Positions 1 to 64,000 of a DNA stretch of 64,000 nucleotides are shown in pieces. The position numbers and the translations under genes are program-made. The stretch's first letter is position 1. Every line of letters starts with the position of its first letter. The notes beneath the pieces were generated by a model. That model was not told where the DNA came from and did no database searches. It saw nothing but the letters and a program-made list of their open reading frames with translations. The DNA is taken from assembly GCF_022682495.2 (NCBI RefSeq), contig NC_071392.1, positions 84,956,797 through 85,020,796 of the forward strand, read 5' to 3'. Origin of the DNA: Desmodus rotundus (Eukaryota > Chordata > Mammalia > Chiroptera > Phyllostomidae).

Positions 1-387
1 GATTGTGGCCCGAGCCACTTGGTTCCAATGTGATTGGGAACAAGTTGTCATGCTAGTTCCTCAGCTGGAAGGTGAGATAACAACAGTCCCTATCACTGGG
101 GACTGTTGTGACGTGTGAAAAAGAGAATCAAGGTAAAGCTGGAATTTTCACTGTGATACTTTTCGATGTTATCATTGTTCCGAATGTGGTTCCATTTAGC
201 TTTTTTTTTTTGGTTGCTGAGTTATTGCCTCTATTATTCCTGTTACAAGAAAGGCACGATTTGATAACAGGGCCAGGAGAGGCCATTTATGCTCTCTCAG
301 TATACGCATGGTGAAGAACGCTAGGACATTTACTTTACTCCTTTCAGCGGCTGGGCCGTGAAGATCACTATTTTGTTTTAATTTCAG
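1..387. other. MGAM intron, no recognised element
   Basis: The window opens inside an intron. It holds only a short poly-T run near 200 and a polypyrimidine tract with acceptor before 388. Confidence 0.7.
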
Positions 388-38014
<37,627 letters not shown>

Positions 38015-38860
38015 ATTTTAAGAACAAGGTCCCATGAATGACTTCGAAACTCTTTATACTTCGTGCTTATACAATTACTGTGTGTTGCTGATTGGTTCGT
38101 GATCAGTATGGGTACAGTCTTTTACTCATTTTGCTGCACATTTTGTCTGTCTAGCCTTGTGGGACAGGCGGTAGGGAGGTGGGGAATATCTATGGGTTGC
38201 CTGAATGTCTCCATGTCATTGGTGCAGTATTTGCTGTTCACCACACAACACTTGATGAAGATTAACTGCGCCCTTCGTGAAGTGTGCTTGTGTGCGCGTG
38301 TGTGTAACCAGGGACTAGGTCCTGCTCTCCTACTAACCACACAAGGAAAAGCTTGCCAGGCCAGTTCCAGGCCCTGGAGCTACCACTCCCAGAAAGTACC
38401 CCGAAAGAATGCCTGCTGGCCGGTTCTAGGGAGAGGGGAGCGCTATGTTGAGAGCAGGCTGTAAAGGGAAGAAAAGGCAAACACGAGGAAAGGTAAGCAG
38501 GGAAGACGAGTGTGAACTGATGGTGGTAAAAGGGATCACGACAAATAAGATAAGGTGGAGATATTAGGAAGATTAGCCTGAGGGGAGGAGAAAGGAAGTG
38601 CCCACTCACTTGAAAGCAAGAAGGGTTAGGGGAACTCTCAGTACACGGGTGTCATCGGGATGAGGATGAGATTTAAGCAGGCAAATCCAAAGGGAGGAGT
38701 TTGAATGCAAAAAATAACTTTCGCTCGCAGTGGTGTGCTTTGAAATGTATAGACCTGACTTCTCTACTCTGTGCCCAATGTCCATAAGCCCAGTTTACAC
38801 CTATGCATGCAACTGCTGTGCCGGAGCAAAATAAAAACAATGTGTTTACCAGAGATTTTG
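38015..38860 (+). other. MGAM: Probable MGAM 3' untranslated region
   Basis: Sequence after the stop with no further exon signals or recognised repeats. The first well-placed AATAAA is at 38830-38835, giving a 3'UTR of about 0.8 kb. The true cleavage site is not visible from sequence alone. Confidence 0.5.
38830..38835 (+). terminator. MGAM: Candidate polyadenylation signal AATAAA of MGAM
   Basis: Canonical hexamer about 820 nt after the stop, in an A-rich context. A transcript end near 38850 is inferred; alternative downstream signals were not excluded. Confidence 0.45.
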
Positions 38861-40219
38861 AACTTCGTGATATTTTGGCCATGGGTCGTGCCACTTCAGA
38901 TTAAGACAGCGTCTCGTTCAGCAAACCCCTGTGACTTGGTCTTGTTCTCCTTGACATCAGGGTAACTGCAGGCTGACCTACCAACGGAACGGTTAGCTTC
39001 TGGAAGACTCGCCCTTTTCCTTCCGCCTTTGGCTTTTTACAGGATTTAGGTTTGTGGAAGAGGGGACTTGGATGTGGTTGCTGTTTTAATCATCCTAGCA
39101 ACTGCGACACGTGGTAAAATATCAACTCTGGCAAACAGAATTTGCAACTTTACTGGTTAAAACACTAGATGTTTAAACTTCAGAGTAATGAAACTATATA
39201 TTCATGTTCAATAGGGATAATTACTTTTAATTAGTATGACTTGAAAATGAGTATGTTAGAAATGAATGTGTTTCTATCCCTATGCTTTGTTGTTTTTTTT
39301 TTTAACACTAGGAAGCCACATTCTGCTTGTAGATTCCTGGGTCAGGGCCTGCACAAGGCTACAGAATACACTCTAGTTAAATGGGCTTCATGGTCTAATT
39401 ATCAGAATAAGGGGCTCATGGATGAGGGACTGGGCTAAGTGTGCAACTAGTGTGACATGCGGACAGGGGACCCTGGGAGCCCCTTGTTCCAACACATGGG
39501 AAACCATTAGCTCTCCTCTAATCAGCCCGGGAAGGCCCCAGGAGGAAAGCATTACTTCCTTCATACTTGAGAAGTAGTCTAGGTTACTATTGAGGACACT
39601 GGTGGAGGTCGGCTCTGGCTGCCACAGGAGAGAGCTTCCGACCGAGGAGTCCCGATTGCCAAGCTCCCGGGTGAGGCATGGGAGGTCTGGCAACATCGGC
39701 AGGGTCACGGACCCCTGAGGGTCTCTGCACCTCCTGCTAGGACGTGTTTTTACTGCGTGAAGTAAAATGCACACTATTTTAAAGGAATCCTGTCCCATTA
39801 AAATACGTGTATCCATGTATTTCAAAAGTTCGGTAGAGTAATACGTGAGATGTTTATTTTGTTTGTTTTTACTGTCATAAGTTTGATTTCCATCTGCTCC
39901 TCCATGTCTCCTTGCCATGGCCCCAGCACAGGCCTGCCTAGTTCCCGTTCCTGCTCCTGGGTGTAAACAATACCGTCTCCTCTGTCTCCACACCCAGAGG
40001 GCGGGGTAGCTTCCTCCTGCTGCTCTCGACTTTACGGCCTCAGCGGCCCCTGGTGGACTTCCATCCTCTTCCAGCACCTGCTTGTGAAGTCTGTCCATTA
40101 ATTCCCTTTTTGGAAAAAACTCACAGAGGATTGTGCTTTTCGCTTATGCCTGACTTGCACGGTAAAATTAGGAGCTTACTTCAGGGTAAGAGATCCTGAT
40201 ATGTTCTTCATATTGAAAT
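38861..40219. other. Intergenic, no clearly recognised element
   Basis: 39890-40120 is GC-rich and could be an old LTR fragment, but no family was recognised. Confidence 0.4.
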
Positions 40220-41660
40220 AGAATTCAATAATTACTTGGAGGTTTTTTCCACATATACATATATTATAGCACACACACACACATGCACACTAGCATGTAT
40301 ACATGCTATCGTAAATGATGCTGCAATGAACATGGGGATGCATGTGTCTTTTTCACATGTGTTTTGTTTTCTTCAGATAAATACCCAGAAGTGGAATTGC
40401 TGGATCATATGGTGGATCTATTTTTAATTTTTTGAGGAACTTACTTGCTGTTTTCCATAGCGGCTGCACTAATTTACATGCCTACCAACAGTGCACAAGG
40501 GTTTACTTTTCTCTACACCTCACCAACACTCGTTATTTCTAGAATTTTTGATAATGGTCATTCTGAGAAGTGTGAGGTGATATCTCGTTGTCGTTCTGAT
40601 TTGCGTTTCCCTGATGAGTAGTGATGCAGAACATTGTTTCATGTACGTGTTGGTCGTCTGTATGTCTTGTTTGGAAAAATGTATAATTCTATCTTCTTCC
40701 CATTTTTTTTACTGACTTTATTTTTTGCCGTGGGGTTGTATGTTTTGGATGTTAGCTCCTTGTCAGATACACGGTCTGCAAATATTTTTTCTCATTTTAG
40801 TAGGTCGCTTTTTCATTTTACTGATGGTTTCCTTGGCTATGCAGAAGCTTTTTAGTTTGATGTTGTCCCACTTATTTATTTTTGTTTTCATTGCTTTTGT
40901 ATTTGGTGTTAGATTAAAAAAAAATTACTGTCAAGATGTAGGTCAAGGAATTTACCATCTCTGCTTTCTTCTAGGAGTTTGATAGTTTCAGGTATGATGG
41001 TTCCTTCAAGTCTTTAATCCATTTTGAGTTAACTTTTATCTATGGGATAAGACAGTGGTCCAGGTTTATTCTTCTACATGTGGCTATTCAATTTTCCTAA
41101 CAATATGTATTGAAGAGACTGTTCTTTCTCCATCGTGTATTCTTGGCTCCTTTGTCATAAATTAACTGACCATACACATGTGGGTTTAAGTATGAGCTCT
41201 CAGCTTTGTTCCATTGACCTGTGTCTCTGCTTTTATGCCAATGCCACACTGTTTTTACAAAGTATAGCTTTGTGATATAGTCTGGAATTAAGGGGTGTGA
41301 TGCCTCTGCTTCTGTTTTTCTTTCTCAAGATTGCTTTGGCTATTTGGGATCTGTTATGGTTTCATGTATATTTAGGGCTTTTTTGGTGAAAAATGTCATT
41401 GGAATTTTGGGTAGTACGGACATTTTGACAATATTAATTCATCTAATCCATGAGTATGGGATATGTTTCCATTTATTTGTGTCTTCTTCAATCTTTGATG
41501 TTAATGTTCTGGAGTTCTCAATATACAGGTCTTTTGCCTCCTTGGTTAAACTTATTCCTAAGTATTTTTAATGTAATTGTAAATGAGATTGTTTTCTTAA
41601 TCTGTCTTTCTGAGAATTTATTATTAATGTATAGAAATACAACAGACTTTCCTTGATTAG
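40220..41660 (-). mobile_element. Old L1, ORF2 C-terminal part, antisense
   Basis: Carries aaatacccagaagtggaatt, gctggatcatatgg, ttttccatagcggctgcact, gagaagtgtgaggtgatatc and further complement of ORF2 down to about 41660. Frames are broken. A short (CA)n tract lies at 40271-40284. Confidence 0.85.
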
Positions 41661-42217
41661 TCCCGACAATTTTTTGATGGACATGAAGACCTTTGGTCTA
41701 GAATTAGGCAGGTTTTTCAGCAGCTCTGGGAAGGACGGTCAGCGGGGCAGCTGGGTTTGTGGTTCCCTGAGTCTCTCTGGAGAAGAGCTGCCCGTCTCTA
41801 ATGACAGGCTTGCATCCTGTCCTCTCCGGTGTCGGGCGCACGGTCGGGGCATTTTATCCTGCTTTCGTCTGAGTGAGAAGAACTCAGAAGCAATCTGTAG
41901 GGTTAGGAGATTTGATTTCAGTCCTTCATCTCTCTGGGATTATGTTTCCTCATCTGCAAAATGCCGGCGTCGGACTAAAGCTGTGATTTCTGAACCACGG
42001 TGCTGTGCCGAGCCTCGGGGGTGTCCTGCTGCCCCCTGGGAGAGGCAGGGGGACCACAGGGTTTGGAGCGCCCCACCCTGGCTTCAGTCATTCACTTCCC
42101 TATATACTGGACGTATATTTGAGTAAAGAATTTTATACACACACACACATATTCCCACATACTTTACATATATAATACATACGTAAAAAGTTTGAGAATT
42201 AATAATACACCACATTA
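41661..42217. other. Intergenic, possible MIR
   Basis: 41870-41990 resembles a sense MIR core (ttcctcatctgcaaaatg). The rest is unrecognised; (AC)n at 42138-42150. Confidence 0.4.
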
Positions 42218-42805
42218 GCAATCCTCAAACATTTTGGTCCTAGGACCATTTTACACTAAAAAATTATTGAGGAATCTGAGGGCTTTTGTTTCTGGTGTTA
42301 CATATGCTGATATTTCTCTTATTAAATATTAAAAGAAGATGCAGGGAGCAGCCAAAGACGATAAAGGCATAAGCCATAGATGCAGACAACAGTGTGGGGA
42401 TGGTCAGAGGGAAGGGGGGCTGGGGACAAAGGGAGGGAAAATGGGGACATCTGTAATAGTGCCAGCAATAAAAATAAAGTTAAAAACATTAAAATAATAG
42501 AATATCTATGTTTTCCAAAACCAAAATAATTAGTCAGCATCATTGTATTACTTTATGTTTTTGTGGATCTCTTTGAAATCTGGCTTAATGGAAAAAGCTG
42601 AATTCTCTTATCTGCTTCCACATTCAATCCTCTATGCTAGTACATGTTACGTAGCCTCTAGAAAACTCCACTGCGTGCTCCTGGGGGAAAGAGAGTGAGA
42701 AAGGCAATACCTTCCTGGTGTCTTCATGAAAATAGTTTTACTTCACAACCCCTCTGAAAAGGTTTCAGGGACCTCCCAGAGCACACGTGGAGAGCCACTC
42801 CGCAG
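42218..42805. repeat. Old hAT-type element interrupted by an L1 3' piece
   Basis: The left end reads cctcaaacattttggtccta with attattgaggaatctgaggg. The right end reads gtttcagggacctcccaga and ggagagccactcc. Family guess only; typical of hAT remnants with internal AT-rich sequence. Confidence 0.45.
42330..42490 (+). mobile_element. L1-like 3' piece inside the hAT remnant
   Basis: Contains gggacatctgtaatagtgcc and agcaataaaaataaagttaa, resembling the 3' end of bat L1 copies. It splits the surrounding element. Confidence 0.45.
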
Positions 42806-43835
42806 GGAGCCGTGCCCACCTGTGGCCACCCCAGAGCGCCCCCTGCAGCGTGGACCTGCCATTACAATTCCTGGCTAGCTATTAGGGGACAGGTGGGGGT
42901 CTTTTTGACATATTTTCTCTTCTCTAGATCACAGAATTTCATTTTATCTCTTCACATGTGTGCCAAAATATAAAAAACAATCCTAAAGCCTTTCACTTAA
43001 GGAGGAAGATTTTATCCACTTTCTTATTAAAAGCATCATTATAACATTAATTATCATAGGTCCCTACAGAAACAAGATTGTGTTGGCCTTGGCAGATATT
43101 GTTCAAGTGTCACTAATATTGTCTTCTGCTCATTGCAGCAATGTCATTGAGAATTTGGGGCTCGCAGGGTGGCGCTGAGAGAGAAGGGCCATGCATAGTG
43201 TCGGTTTCTACTCGATGACTGCAGTCGTCTGCTTGCTTTGGTCACCTAGGAGTTCTGCCGAGAGCTAAGTCACCATGCCTTCCTGAGTAATAATCAACGG
43301 AAAGTTATTGGCTCGCATGCTTGCCTCTTACCTCCAAAATACCTCTGCTCCTTTTTCATTCGTCCACACAAGCATGTGACCTGATACCTTGCAGTTGCCC
43401 CTTAGCAAGAAGGTATGGCAAAGTTGGTTATTGTGCGCACTTTAAAAATCAGGTTACAGCTGGGATTGCCGGTGAGCACCGTCCTGTGAACACTGCCACA
43501 AATGAGCACGGGGTGTGCGGAGCTGAGGGGGAAGTATCACCCAAAGAATAGAAAGATCTTATGTAATAATAAATCTCCTTCCTTGATCTTTTGCCAAGTG
43601 CATTTTCCCTCTAACAAAGGCCCTTTTGTATCGGCAGGAAGGTAAGGTGGGGAGTTCTTCAAGGTAGAAACCAAGGTTGTGTGTGTGTCTGTGTGTGTAC
43701 CGCTACACACTGAGCATTTCAAGCAGACATGGGCTACCGTGGGTCCTGCATCACTTACAGACCTTAGTCCCCATCAGAAGGTGGCACGCCTGCAAATAGA
43801 CTGTGTGGTACTTTATATATACTATATGCCTGCAC
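42806..43835. other. Intergenic, no recognised element
   Basis: A (TG)n-like tract at 43677-43698; otherwise unique-looking. Confidence 0.5.
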
Positions 43836-43839
43836 CGAT

Positions 43840-44462
43840 TGTTGCCACTACTTTGGAAAACAGTTCTCCGGTCCTTTGAAAAGTAAAACAGAGTTACCAT
43901 ATGACCCAGAAACCCCACTTCTAGGTACATCCCCCCAAAACCTGACAATATACATCCGCACGAATAAACCTTGCACATCCACGTTTGTAGCAGTGTGACT
44001 CCTAATCGCCACAAAGTAGAAACAGCCCAAATGGACATCAGTAATGCGTGGATAAACATAATGTGCTGTATTTAATGAATATCACGCAGCCGTAAAAAGG
44101 AATGAAGCACTGATCCCTGCCGGTGCCTGAGACCTGCAACAACATTGAACTTGGAAAGCATTATGCCAAGTGAAAGAAGCCAGACTCAAATGGCCACACA
44201 TTATGGGATTCCATTTATATAAATGTTCGGAATAGGCATATTTAGAAAGACCGAAGTAGATTGGAGGTCGCAGGGCTGGGGGGGCGGAGACTAGGGAGGG
44301 AGCACCACTGACTCTGTCTTCTGGAGATGACGAAAATGCTGTGGAGGTTGATGGGGTGACGGCTGCACAACTCTTTGAATACACTAAAAGCCACTCAACT
44401 ATGCACTTGAAAAGGTGGAGTTTAATGTCATGGTATGTGAATTATATTTCCATTTTTTCAAA
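43840..44462 (+). mobile_element. Old L1 3' end, sense
   Basis: ggaaaacagttctccggtcc, gaatgaagcactgatccc, gccaagtgaaagaagccaga and the 3' end cacttgaaaaggtggagttt follow the standard L1 ORF2 end and 3'UTR order. Confidence 0.85.
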
Positions 44463-47394
44463 ACTACTTTTCTTGGCTAGCTTAAGGAGAAATGAAGAAT
44501 TTAAAAGATGTTAGCGACTCATTGAAGCTCCAGGAAGGCTAGAGTATCAGGTCTGTAGGCTAGGTGGCTGGGGACAACAGCCCAATTACCTGAGAGGGGG
44601 GGATCCCCTGCAGTGCCCTTAGCACGTGTCTGGCAGCTTGCACCCTCCCCCCAATACTGAGCGCAGGGTGCCAATAGGTCCCCTGTCTGTCCCTGCTGTT
44701 TCTGAAATGGTCTCTTTACCATCCTGAATTCCACACGGCACCTCCTTCATTTCTCCACTGTCTTTTGGGCACATCTCATCAAACGAGCACAGGCCATTGC
44801 CCTTGACCTTGGGTGAAAGGCAGCCTATGAAAGAGAATTTCCAGCGTCTTCCCTGGAGAGGTGGGATTCTCCAAGTTGGAAGTTCCTCAAGTATTAGAGG
44901 CCATTTTTTTAATGGTGCCGATCAGTCAAAGAGCATGAGAAGCTTCCAGTAGAGGTATCTTCCCACTTGAAGGTTATATCATTTCTATTTTAATGGTGCG
45001 TCACTTTTTTAGAATGATTGGTGGGAGGCTTATTTAAATTGATGAAGGGCTGAGTTATACCGAGAGAACTTTGGGAGACAAACACGGAGAAAGGTACAGC
45101 ATGTTGAACCGAGAGCTATTTATTCTTTCACTTATTCAACAAATAGCTATGTATTTTAAAATATCTATGGATGCTGGGCGAAGTGCCAAGCATGGGAGAT
45201 ACAGCCGTGAAGAAGAGGCATAAGACCTTAGCTCTTGAGCTCTTTAGGCTACGCGTTCAGTCAAGCAAGAGTAATGTGGTGTGACAGGCAAAGAAACTGG
45301 ATACGAACAGAAACGCGGAGGAGGCATAACTGTTAGATTAAAACTCCACCTTCCTCTTTCGTTAACAAATGAAGCCTCCTCCATATCACCGGGAAAGTGA
45401 GGGCCTTTTATGGTCCCTAGGAAAATGCAGTCCCCACCTCCAATTGCCATCGGCTTTACAGAGCAATAAATCAATCCTGGCAGAAAGAATCTGACTCTGT
45501 CAGCCCGGCCACCTTTGCTCAGTGCTCCTGAAGAACCACTGAGGGACGGTCACAGCAAATAAGAAGATACGGTTATGAGGTGAGTCCTTTTTCCCACACA
45601 GGTGGTATGTGGAACAAGTCGTGTTCCTGAGTTCTTGTAAAACGTCCCCAACTCTTTCTCTGCTAAGTGAGCTGGATAACCCGTACTTTCCCTCTGGACT
45701 TGATGTTTTCTTCTCTTTACATACACAGTGGGAGAGGGGAAGAGCTAGTGCGTGGGCTCACAGGCTGCCTGGAGACAGGTGTGTGTGTGTTTGGGGGACA
45801 GATGGGGAAGGTCTAAAGTGTGGTGTTTCTCGCTGGGAGAAACCCAGGAAGGAAGAATCGGATGGGATCCTTCTGGCCCCTGGCTGAAAGCGGCATGGGT
45901 TGAGAGTTAGGTGGACACACCTTTCCAGGCAGAGGGGGAAATGGCTATATAGTGGTTAAGGTTTTTTATAATAACCTGGATTTTAATTATTCTAAAAATG
46001 TGTTTGATACAGAAAAGTGGCTTTGAGCAGGGAGGGTTTCTAAGTAGGGAAGAATTTCTACCATGAGGAATCCCATTCCTACCTGGTTCCTGGGTGACAA
46101 TAGTTCCCATGACAGGAAAAATGCCTGGATTGTCCCCACAGTGTCCCCAGCCTCAGCCTCAGGTGCTGAACCTGCTGCCCCAGGAGGGTTAAGCAGCTGG
46201 GGAAGAGGTGCCTGCTTCTGGTTTGTAGTGGCTGGAAAGGAAGCCCTCCCCATGGAGAGGGACAAAGGAGTGTCGCCCATGGCCAGTGGGTTGGCTGTGT
46301 TGTTGAGTCACGCGCTGCAGGTTTCAGAAACTAAACTAGGTATGGAGAGAAGGTGGGGGCGGGTCTCAGACCGCTTTCCCCTTCTGAAATTCCACCTTTG
46401 GCGATTCAGCCTCGAGATCTTCCAGCTCTGAGGCGACTTGTGGAGAGAGCATTCAAGGACTAATGTAAGAAGCAGGGCCGCTCTGCTTCACTGCTACTAC
46501 TGATTGTGGTCAGACAGAATTCCTGGCATTAATTAACTTATAAAGTGGGAATCTCGATGCCTGTGTTACCCTAAAGATAAAAAGCCAAAGTGAGAAGCAG
46601 CAGCTCGGGAACACAGATTCAGGCAGAAGCCCATATCGTGTCCCAATTTCAGGGTGAAGACAAGGCGGTGTTATGGGAACAGGAAGGGAGATTATCACAT
46701 GAACAGAGGGAAGGACTTTCTATCGTTGTTAACAGCTGAGTTGCGCCTTAGCATACATGGCTGGCTACGAATCCTAGGAGAGTCTATAATAATTAGTCCC
46801 TGAGGTCAGGACGTCTGCTTTCCTCTTAGCTTACAAACAATGGTTTGTAAAACAATGTTGCCATGACCCAGCCCAAAGGTTATTTTGCCCATTCCCAACA
46901 TTTCGAAGCTTCAAGGGCAAGAAGTGCAAGGTGATTTCTCTGGAAGGAAGGGTTCTTCTGGCTCCATTTTCACATGGCTGAACTTAACGTCAACTTTCAC
47001 ATGTGCCTGATCGACTTTGATGTGGGGATTTTATGGGAATATAATAAGATGATATATATCTTATCGGGATTAGAATGAACCTTAGAATAATTTAAACTAG
47101 AGGAGAGACACCTAATAGGTAGATTCAGGCTAATAAAAAGGAATAGTTATGCACTCCAACTTTAATCCCAAACCCACCCCTTGGAAAATTATTTGTAGAT
47201 TCTTGCTTCACACCCCATTTTACAATTAAGGTGCTTCTTTTCCTGGCTCATTACACATTAACCTAAGGGCTGCCCTAATTAACAAGTGAAACTGAAATGT
47301 ATATATGAAAATACTTGGAGAAATGGTCATGGTATTGGGCTGGGTTCGAGGCAAGCAGAGGGGCACAGAAATGGAAATTTAAAGAAGAAGGGAA
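44463..47394. other. Intergenic region upstream of MGAM2
   Basis: Contains the weak promoter candidate at 46525 and a possible MIR/L2 trace near 45110-45240. A noncoding MGAM2 first exon is expected somewhere here but cannot be placed with confidence. Confidence 0.4.
46525..46545 (+). promoter_or_regulatory. Possible MGAM2 promoter: HNF1-like half site and TATA-like box
   Basis: The complement of 46525-46537 reads gttaattaatgcc, resembling an HNF1 half site, and TATAAAG follows at 46539-46545. HNF1 drives related intestinal disaccharidase genes. The site lies 1.1 kb before the MGAM2 ATG exon, where a noncoding first exon is expected. Short AT-rich matches are common, so this is weak. Confidence 0.2.
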
Positions 47395-47586
47395 GTTAAA
47401 AAAAATCACAGAGAGAGAGAGAGAGAAATCCATGTGATAGAGAAACACTGATGGGCTGCTTCCCGTACATACCTTGACTGGGGATCAAACCCACAACCTA
47501 GGTGTGTGCCCTGACCAGAAATCGAAACTGCAACCTTTTGGTTCCTGAGTGGATGCTCCAACCCACTGACCCACCAGCCAGGACAG
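47395..47586 (-). mobile_element. VES SINE, antisense, just before MGAM2
   Basis: (GA)n tract, ccttgactggggatcaaacc, cctgaccagaaatcgaaact, and the head complement ccactgacccaccagccagg. It ends 72 bases before the MGAM2 start codon. More divergent than the other copies. Confidence 0.85.
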
Positions 47587-47658
47587 GAGTTCCCATCTAT
47601 TCTTTTCCATTGAGGGGACTTTGCGGTTTGCTTTAATCCTATTATCTGTGTCCTCTAG

Positions 47659-64000
<16,342 letters not shown>

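Noticed and set aside
39388..40098. 236-codon open frame on the minus strand
   Set aside because: No recognisable domain, biased composition, partly in repeat-like GC-rich sequence; no start context or splice signals that support it.
38120..47600. An additional gene between MGAM and MGAM2
   Set aside because: Open frames here are short, lie largely in L1 or hAT remnants, and show no exon-like conserved motifs.

Overview
The window is vertebrate nuclear DNA: short exons with GT/AG boundaries separated by repeat-rich introns. Five SINEs with the VES-type head (gccctggctggtgtggctcagtgga and its complement), a young L1 3' end of a type I associate with bats, and several mariner-like miniature elements suggest a bat, probably a yangochiropteran. 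Older MIR, L2, L1 and hAT remnants fit any placental mammal. The species call rests on repeat motifs remembered, not on a database search.

The window lies in the tandem maltase-glucoamylase locus; both genes are on the + strand. From 388 to 38014 there are 29 consecutive coding exons of MGAM, whose 5' part lies outside the window. They encode the last 1085 residues: the tail of the N-terminal GH31 unit, the inter-unit trefoil domain, and the whole C-terminal (glucoamylase) GH31 unit up to the stop codon. Every junction keeps frame. The distance from the catalytic nucleophile to the C terminus (437 residues) equals that of the 1857-residue human protein as I recall its numbering. A 3' untranslated region with an AATAAA at 38830 follows.

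About 38.9-47.66 kb is intergenic: old L1 fragments, hAT remnants and a possible promoter. From 47659 to the right edge come the first ten coding exons of MGAM2, with the signal anchor, the first trefoil domain and the start of the N-terminal GH31 unit. The gene continues beyond the window.

The two proteins are brush-border type II membrane enzymes (or, for MGAM2, a predicted one) that release glucose from the non-reducing ends of starch fragments. The internal duplication of the GH31 unit, and the duplication of the whole gene, are visible as repeated exon lengths and phases. I found no exotic or undescribed system. The most notable observations are two stop-free, multiple-of-three short introns beside the acid/base exon of MGAM, a Ser-Ser to Ala-Asn change beside the nucleophile, an Arg in place of the subsite Tyr in MGAM2, a twin-primed L1, and several nested transposon insertions.
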